Origin: Phycisphaerales bacterium
GTDB lineage: Bacteria; Planctomycetota; Phycisphaerae; Phycisphaerales; SM1A02
Direction: 5' to 3'
DNA length: 38,332 nucleotides
Assembly (NCBI GenBank): GCA_013003065.1
Contig: JABDLI010000064.1
Coordinates: forward strand, 1 to 38,332
In this document: in pieces, positions 37,301-38,332 of the stretch
How the letters are laid out: each line of letters starts with the position of its first letter
How positions within the stretch are numbered: position 1 is the first letter of the stretch
The notes under the pieces: model-generated
What the model was told of the DNA's origin: nothing
Database searches by the model: none
Seen by the model: the letters and a program-made list of their open reading frames with translations, nothing else
Made by a program: the position numbers and the translations under genes

Positions 37301-38191
37301 CTCGGCGATGTGAGCACGCGTGGCGACATGACGGTGCTCGCGCAGGAGATCGTCCTGCTCCGCCGCGCGGCGGCGAGCGTCCTCGATGCCGGTGGATCGC
37401 TCGTGCCCGACGACGGCGTGGACTACGTCGCCGGGGGCCGGTTCTTCTTCAGCGTGATCCCCTCCCTCGGCGGCGGCGGCCCCACGCCGGTCTTCGGTTC
37501 ACGACGCGTCGATGCGGACGCCCTGGGCACGCTCGGCGCTTTCCGGCTGCGGATCATCGTGCCGTTCGGCAACGACCTGTTCCGTTCCGGCGACACGCTC
37601 CTCGATCTGCGGGCCACCGGCCCGACCGTGAGCGATCTCGCCGTCGCGTACTCCGCCGGCGCTGGTGACCCGGCCGCCGGGCGACGCGTCCGCACGGCGG
37701 CCACGGATGCTGCGTCCGCGCAGGCCAGCCTCCAGCCGCTGGGCGTCGCGGTGCGTGCGCTCGACCCCGCCGCCCCGACATCGATCGTCGATGATCTGCC
37801 GGCCAGCGCCGAGTGGGCGACGGCATCACCGAGCCTCTCCGTTCTTCGGCTCGATGCGGACGCCGTGACCGCCGTGGTCGACGCGTACACCGCCCTGCTG
37901 GGAACGCCGGCGGAGGCGGCATCCGCCCGCGCGGCACTCGACGCGGCCTGGGCCGCCTACCGACGCACCGAGCCTTCGCCCGACGGGCCGGGCTTCCGCC
38001 GTTTCGTGACCAACCCCGCTCACGCCGACGCCGCGGCGACGCTCGACCGATTGGCGACGCTCTCGCGGGCCATGCTGGTGATGGGCGCGAACCAGACCGA
38101 GATGATCTCGGCCCGCCGCCGGCTGCTCCGGGTGTTGCGGCCCGAGGCGATACGCCGGCGTGATCTGGAGACCGCAATCGACGCCGGTTGA
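34316..38191 (+). CDS. Filamentous-haemagglutinin-like TpsA exoprotein with TPS domain
   Basis: Signal-like MKPLLHLAATIAASAAALLGRPASGQ; DVTVDGHTMTITQLTPGCIIDWAAFGIGGGYAVEFIQGDAWRVLNRVSGADASEIAGVLNASGTVYLVNPAGVVFTGSAVVNVGGLYAAAASL; long beta-helical repeat region; immediately downstream of tpsB-like gene. Confidence 0.9.
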   Translation: MKPLLHLAATIAASAAALLGRPASGQSLPSGADTDCADVTVDGHTMTITQLTPGCIIDWAAFGIGGGYAVEFIQGDAWRVLNRVSGADASEIAGVLNASGTVYLVNPAGVVFTGSAVVNVGGLYAAAASLTDDDFAAGIDRFTNPTDKVVNQGSITASAVHLIGDRIANFGEISAGDGVVTLLAGENEVFIGEADGRVLVRIDGVELRDDTSVATGPAVPTTAGLAGVENSGTIDAAGGEVILGVGDMYALAIRSAGTINAAGGSTQLAALGGTVHHRGALQTGTLNVTGEAIFLESDIHADTARFNDPVIIGADVRIDGEDGDAADSVHFASTVDDADDATHRLEIDATQSTFDGDVGGERRLHTLETTGGATIAGDVDTAAGIVVGGSALLTGSETQTLDAGAGHLQIGGNASKVTGGDLVLRASDTVAVGGTVSVTFGSVTVDGDAVIGGDVTAGTDVMVTGAADIDGDALAGRDVIIDGDATLAGDVLAGRDLTLGGDTTLDGSSAQAMRASTGRIDASGDIRKIGGGTLLVQAADAIDVGGDVTVATTSGSGNLSLAAPVMAIGGDVSATGTVLTSGALDVGGNLSAGVDARLNGDAIVGGSVTTGDDALFFGAANVGGDVTANGDVTFAGLTAVIGSVDAGSDASFSGTTTVAGDVSAGRDVEFAADATIGGSVHAGDDAIFFGAADVGGNVTAIADAEFSGAAVIGGDVTTGEDLDFLGAADIGGNVAAGEDVIFSSAADVGGDVAAGDDATFFGAASIGGSLNTIGDIEFHRVAEVGGSVSAGEDVDFFDDAVVGGDIVTGDDVLFAAGADIGGSITAFDDVEFFDDATVGGSITAGDDIQFFGEAEVDGDLVAGDDVEFAQRALLGGSITAYDDVKFDGPAVFLGTGTQRIEAVTGVLRARGVIRKTTAGTLELFGPRLILNGGEVTALDDVLLNPAGRVVPSPVATITAQSNLIIRSELGHVRMGAGEKLAVQGDLTIEAGGTATLGDVSTRGDMTVLAQEIVLLRRAAASVLDAGGSLVPDDGVDYVAGGRFFFSVIPSLGGGGPTPVFGSRRVDADALGTLGAFRLRIIVPFGNDLFRSGDTLLDLRATGPTVSDLAVAYSAGAGDPAAGRRVRTAATDAASAQASLQPLGVAVRALDPAAPTSIVDDLPASAEWATASPSLSVLRLDADAVTAVVDAYTALLGTPAEAASARAALDAAWAAYRRTEPSPDGPGFRRFVTNPAHADAAATLDRLATLSRAMLVMGANQTEMISARRRLLRVLRPEAIRRRDLETAIDAG
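36017..36988 (+). repeat. 18 consecutive 54-bp (18-aa) in-frame repeats within the TpsA-like gene
   Basis: Consensus [IV]GG[DSN]hxAGDDhxFFGAA[DE], counted from IGGDVSATGTVLTSGALD through LGGSITAYDDVKFDGPAV. Confidence 0.93.
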
Positions 38192-38221
38192 CGAGGTCCT
38201 GTCTGACGGCTCAGAATACGC

Positions 38222-38332
38222 ATGGGCACGATCACTTCCGCCGTGGACTTCGTCGTCGAATCCTCGCTGTATCGTCAAGTACGGCGTCGGTTCGACTCCT
38301 TGCCACGACGCAAAGCATCGCACTCATGCGAA
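38222..38332 (+). CDS. Possible truncated ORF running off the window
   Basis: ATG followed by open frame MGTITSAVDFVVESSLYRQVRRRFDSLPRRKASHSCE to the window end; no recognised domain. Confidence 0.25.
   Translation, partial: MGTITSAVDFVVESSLYRQVRRRFDSLPRRKASHSCE

Noticed and set aside
38285-38315. tRNA-like T-arm (GGTTCGACTCC) near the window end
   Set aside because: Five-bp stem around the TTCGACT loop does not pair and no cloverleaf could be drawn; likely part of an ORF.

Overview
High-GC (~67%) chromosomal window that reads like a Planctomycetes/Phycisphaerae-type bacterium. This is inferred from GC-type dockerin tails, FG-GAP proteins and prepilin-like proteins with large passengers; taxonomy was not verified. 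Main modules, left to right: (1) a Dpp/Opp-type ABC permease and ATPase with an argR-argG-argH block between them, then a Bcp peroxiredoxin; (2) a GT2 glycosyltransferase and an FG-GAP/dockerin protein, with GGNCRC hexanucleotide arrays on both sides of the latter; (3) a ~700 bp non-coding region (10058-10775) with several hairpins that expose GGA in the loop, a purine GGAATK hexamer array and a ~60 bp flanking direct repeat; (4) an alkyltransferase-like (PWHRV) gene and a four-gene set of minor-pseudopilin-like genes, two with extra C-terminal domains; (5) NTF2-like, PilZ and ParB-like genes; (6) a six-gene overlapping minus-strand operon (3 glycosyltransferases, an MsbA-type ABC exporter, 2 APH-fold kinase-like proteins); (7) an OprP-like porin, a tandem-domain sulfotransferase, and a dockerin-terminated autotransporter-type repeat protein; (8) a TpsB/TpsA two-partner-secretion-like pair whose TpsA has 18 consecutive 18-aa repeats. 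Best leads: an argR promoter/operator predicted to give a leaderless mRNA, the GGA-hairpin/hexamer non-coding locus, and the overlapping glycan assembly/export operon.
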